From: Gammaproteobacteria bacterium
GTDB lineage: Bacteria; Pseudomonadota; Gammaproteobacteria; Pseudomonadales; Cellvibrionaceae
Length of the DNA stretch: 64,000 bases
Direction: 5' to 3'
Assembly: GCA_021151835.1 (NCBI GenBank)
Contig: JAGKWO010000009.1
Coordinates: forward strand, 290,500-354,499
Shown: positions 61,416-64,000 of the stretch, one piece after another
How positions within the stretch are numbered: position 1 is the stretch's first letter
How the letters are laid out: each line of letters opens with the position of its first letter
Position numbers and translations under genes: made by a program
Notes under the pieces: model-generated
Databases searched by the model: none
The model's input: the letters and a program-made list of their open reading frames with translations, nothing else
What the model was told of the DNA's origin: nothing

Positions 61416-63959
61416 ATGAAACGCAAACACATCCTCCTCTCATTCCTGCTGATGGCCTCGGCAGGGGCACAAGCAGATTGGTATTTACGCGGTACGCATA
61501 ATAATTGGGGCGCGACCCAGATGAATGCGGCAGGCACCAATACCGTTGAGTTAACCAATGTGATGTTTGCAGCGGCGGGCAGTATCAAATTTGACCGCTA
61601 TGGCAATTGGGCAGAAAGTTACGGTGTTGGTGGCCTTAACGGTTCCAATATTTCTGTGGGCCAGGGTACCTGGAATATTAAATTTTTCACTGACACTAAA
61701 AACTGGAGCATTACTTCCGCAGCGAGCGTTAGTTACCATTTGCGCGGTACGTTTAATTCATGGGCCGAAGGAACTTTGCTTGCTCGTGTTGGCACCAGTG
61801 ATGTTTATGAAAGCTGCCAGAATTTTACCAGCGGTGATGCAACGGGTGGCCCGCGTTTTAAAGTGGATCCTAATGGTGGTTGGGGCAGCGATGCAGTACC
61901 CTCATCCGATTACACCGTTGCTGCCGGCTGGGTAAAAATCAGCTTCAACGCTGTAACAAAAGTGATCACAGCCCAACAAAACCTTGCTGCCAATTGCAGC
62001 ACTACATCGAGTGCAATTTCTTCAAGTTCACTTGTTTCATCTGCAATATCTTCATCCTCATCTGCAATTTCTTCCAGTGTCTCGTCAACCCAATTTCATT
62101 TGCGCGGCACGCATAATGGTTGGGCGGAAGGCGATTTGATTACAACCTCCAGTGGTACCAATCAATTGGAAATTTGCCGCAATTTTACCGCAGGCGATGC
62201 AAATGGCGGCCCGCGTTTTAAAGTTGATCCTAATGGTGGTTGGGGCGATGCTTTTCCAACGGCCGATCAGGCCGCGAGTGGTTGGACCAAAATTATTATC
62301 AACACCGGCACACGCACACTCGTGAGTACCACCACCAACCTTGGCAATAATTGCGCAGTATCAACATCCAGCTCGGCAATTTCCTCGGCCATTAATAGCT
62401 CCAGTAGTCAGGCCACAGCCGATGATTTCCGTGCACGCACTATGTATTTTGTGTTCGTGGACCGTTTCGCTAATGGCAATACTGCAAATGATAATGGCAG
62501 TAACCCGGCTGCAACTTCTACCCTTAAATCATCCGGTGGCCAAAGCGAATGGAAAAAATATTGGGGTGGTGACATCGCCGGTTTAATTTCCAGGCTGGAT
62601 TATTTGCAATCGTTGGGTGTGTCCGCGATTTGGGTAACGCCATTGGTTGATAACATCAACGTGGGTAACGAAGGTGGCTATCACGGCTATTGGGCGCGCG
62701 ATTTCTATTCGGTTGATGAGCACCTCGGTGATTGGGCATTGGTTGATGAACTCGATGCACAAATGGAAGCACGCGGAATGAAACTGGTATTGGATATCGC
62801 ACTCAACCATTCCAATCAGGATGACCAATATGAATTTGGTGCACTCTATAAAGAAGGGGCATTCCTGACCGATTTTGCGAGCGGTAAAGGAACCTGGTAC
62901 CACGCGAACGGCGCTATCTCGGATTGCGGTGATACCAATCCGGCAACAACCTGCAATGCCGAGTGGGATGATCCCTGGTCGTTCCGCAATAAAAGTTTGT
63001 TTAACCTGACTGATTTCAACCATGGCACCAGCAGTAATTCAATCGCTGATCAATATTTAATTGATGCAGCATTGAAGTGGATGGATCACGGTGTGGATGC
63101 TTTCCGTATTGATGCAATTAAACACATTGAGCCTTCGTTTATTAACCGTTTCAGTGCTGCGGTGCGCGCGAAAAAAGCTGACACTTATATTTTTGGTGAA
63201 TGGTATAACGCGGGCGCTGGTGACGCATTATCAATGAGTTTCCTGAATGAGCGTCGCGGTTCCGAGCTGCTGGATTTCAAATTGCGCGATGCAATTGAGA
63301 ACGCAATTGCAGGTAATATCACCATGGTTAATCTAAGCAGCCATATTGGTTCCCGCCCCGGCGCGATGAATAATTTCGAAGACCAGCAAGCCATTTTCCT
63401 CGATAACCACGATGCGACCCGCACCAGCGTTTATTTGCAAACGACGGGAACAACCAATCGCGGTGCGGGTAAAGGAATGGCAAAAAGTTTTGCGGACGCG
63501 CGCCAGAATTTAGGTATGGCTTTGGTAATGACCTTGCCCGGTGTGCCAACGATTTATTATGGCACCGAGCAAAACTCTACCTGGTTTACTGCAAATGGCG
63601 ATGGCCAGGTCGGCCACGATCCTTACAATCGCGAACAACAACCATCATTCAGCCAAACAACGCCGGCGTATACATTGATTGGTTCATTGGCCAATTTGCG
63701 TAAAAACAGTATCGCTATCCAGCGCGGTACTTATGCCGAACGGTGGGCAACGGCAGATATCCTGGTGTTCCAGCGTCAAGAGGGAAGCGATTGCGCTGTG
63801 GTTGCCGTAAACCGTGGTGCAGCGGCGACCATCACCGTACCGAATTTGTGCCTGGCCAATGCCGCTTACGCCAGCGTGGTGGGAACTGATGTTGTGAATG
63901 TAACCAGCGGTAGCGGTACATTTAATTTATCGCAAAATGAAGTTGTGGTGCTGCATTAA
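61416..63959 (+). CDS. Secreted modular GH13 alpha-amylase
   Basis: The 847-aa precursor has a signal peptide (ending AGAQADW), three related N-terminal beta modules (residues about 20-105, 107-193 and 226-312; hallmark LRGTHNNWG / LRGTFNSWAEG / LRGTHNGWAEG and RFKVDPNGGWG), two Ser-rich linkers (about 194-225 and 314-328) and a GH13 catalytic domain. Catalytic residues: nucleophile Asp566 (AFRIDAIKH), acid/base Glu595 (FGEWYNAG) and Asp666 (FLDNHDATR). Modules two and three look like a recent duplication and probably bind starch, but the family is not identified. A palindromic operator pair lies upstream; AAAGGAA is the ribosome-binding site. Confidence 0.94.
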   Translation: MKRKHILLSFLLMASAGAQADWYLRGTHNNWGATQMNAAGTNTVELTNVMFAAAGSIKFDRYGNWAESYGVGGLNGSNISVGQGTWNIKFFTDTKNWSITSAASVSYHLRGTFNSWAEGTLLARVGTSDVYESCQNFTSGDATGGPRFKVDPNGGWGSDAVPSSDYTVAAGWVKISFNAVTKVITAQQNLAANCSTTSSAISSSSLVSSAISSSSSAISSSVSSTQFHLRGTHNGWAEGDLITTSSGTNQLEICRNFTAGDANGGPRFKVDPNGGWGDAFPTADQAASGWTKIIINTGTRTLVSTTTNLGNNCAVSTSSSAISSAINSSSSQATADDFRARTMYFVFVDRFANGNTANDNGSNPAATSTLKSSGGQSEWKKYWGGDIAGLISRLDYLQSLGVSAIWVTPLVDNINVGNEGGYHGYWARDFYSVDEHLGDWALVDELDAQMEARGMKLVLDIALNHSNQDDQYEFGALYKEGAFLTDFASGKGTWYHANGAISDCGDTNPATTCNAEWDDPWSFRNKSLFNLTDFNHGTSSNSIADQYLIDAALKWMDHGVDAFRIDAIKHIEPSFINRFSAAVRAKKADTYIFGEWYNAGAGDALSMSFLNERRGSELLDFKLRDAIENAIAGNITMVNLSSHIGSRPGAMNNFEDQQAIFLDNHDATRTSVYLQTTGTTNRGAGKGMAKSFADARQNLGMALVMTLPGVPTIYYGTEQNSTWFTANGDGQVGHDPYNREQQPSFSQTTPAYTLIGSLANLRKNSIAIQRGTYAERWATADILVFQRQEGSDCAVVAVNRGAAATITVPNLCLANAAYASVVGTDVVNVTSGSGTFNLSQNEVVVLH

Positions 63960-64000
63960 TTTGTTAAAAATTAATGATTCCTTATTTAAAAGTTTAAAAG

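Overview
The window looks like chromosomal DNA of a gammaproteobacterium close to Cellvibrio (Cellvibrionaceae). Evidence: the ruvAB-ybgC-tolQRAB-pal-cpoB block and the dsbD-aroQ-accBC-prmA-dusB-fis-purHD block follow the Pseudomonas-type gene order; the secreted carbohydrate enzymes (a GH20 hexosaminidase lipoprotein and a GH13 alpha-amylase) carry poly-serine linkers of the kind seen in Cellvibrio and Saccharophagus; and moderate-GC housekeeping genes are mixed with polysaccharide-degrading functions. The genus is an inference. No tRNA, rRNA, CRISPR array or insertion sequence was seen.

Layout. 1-3.4 kb: proline catabolism (putA) and the start of an unknown gene. 3.5-10.2 kb: Holliday junction helicase ruvAB, then the Tol-Pal envelope operon. 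10.25-10.6 kb, minus strand: a non-coding stretch packed with GGA triplets and ending in an intrinsic terminator, which I read as a CsrB/RsmZ-type sponge RNA for the translational regulator CsrA/RsmA. 10.8-15.7 kb: a secreted gluzincin-like protein, an LpxR-like outer-membrane protein with a TetR-type regulator and three matching operator copies, yejK, and a RidA-like protein. 15.8-20.5 kb: a PilU-type ATPase, a Pat/YfiQ-type protein acetyltransferase with a shortened ATP-grasp part, and a convergent histone-deacetylase-family enzyme. 20.6-25.8 kb: a secreted metzincin with a partner protein, a GH20 hexosaminidase and a FadL-type porin. 26-37.9 kb, all minus strand: dsbD, a truncated aroQ, accB, accC, prmA, a zinc-ribbon/DUF3426 protein, dusB, fis, purH and purD, with two palindromic intergenic repeat elements. 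38-44.7 kb: a TPR lipoprotein, an HDOD protein, dusC, a DEAD-box helicase, a PhoH-family ATPase and rlmA.

45-61 kb is the most coherent accessory system: a complete Lap-type, c-di-GMP-gated giant-adhesin module. It holds a TolC-OmpA fusion outer-membrane channel (LapE role), a LapB-type ABC exporter, a LapC-type adaptor, a LuxR-type regulator with an atypical receiver, a large RTX/cadherin-like adhesin with an N-terminal retention module and a TAAG protease site, a small conserved protein, LapD (degenerate GGDEF-EAL receptor) and LapG (periplasmic cysteine protease). Near-consensus CRP/Vfr boxes lie upstream of both the export genes and the adhesin. The adhesin frame is broken by an apparent 4-base deletion between two nearly identical repeats, which separates the retention module from the rest. 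The window ends with a secreted modular alpha-amylase preceded by a large paired palindrome.

Together the CsrB-like RNA, the c-di-GMP-controlled adhesin, pilus retraction and CRP sites suggest a stretch rich in surface-attachment and lifestyle control. This linkage is inference from gene content.
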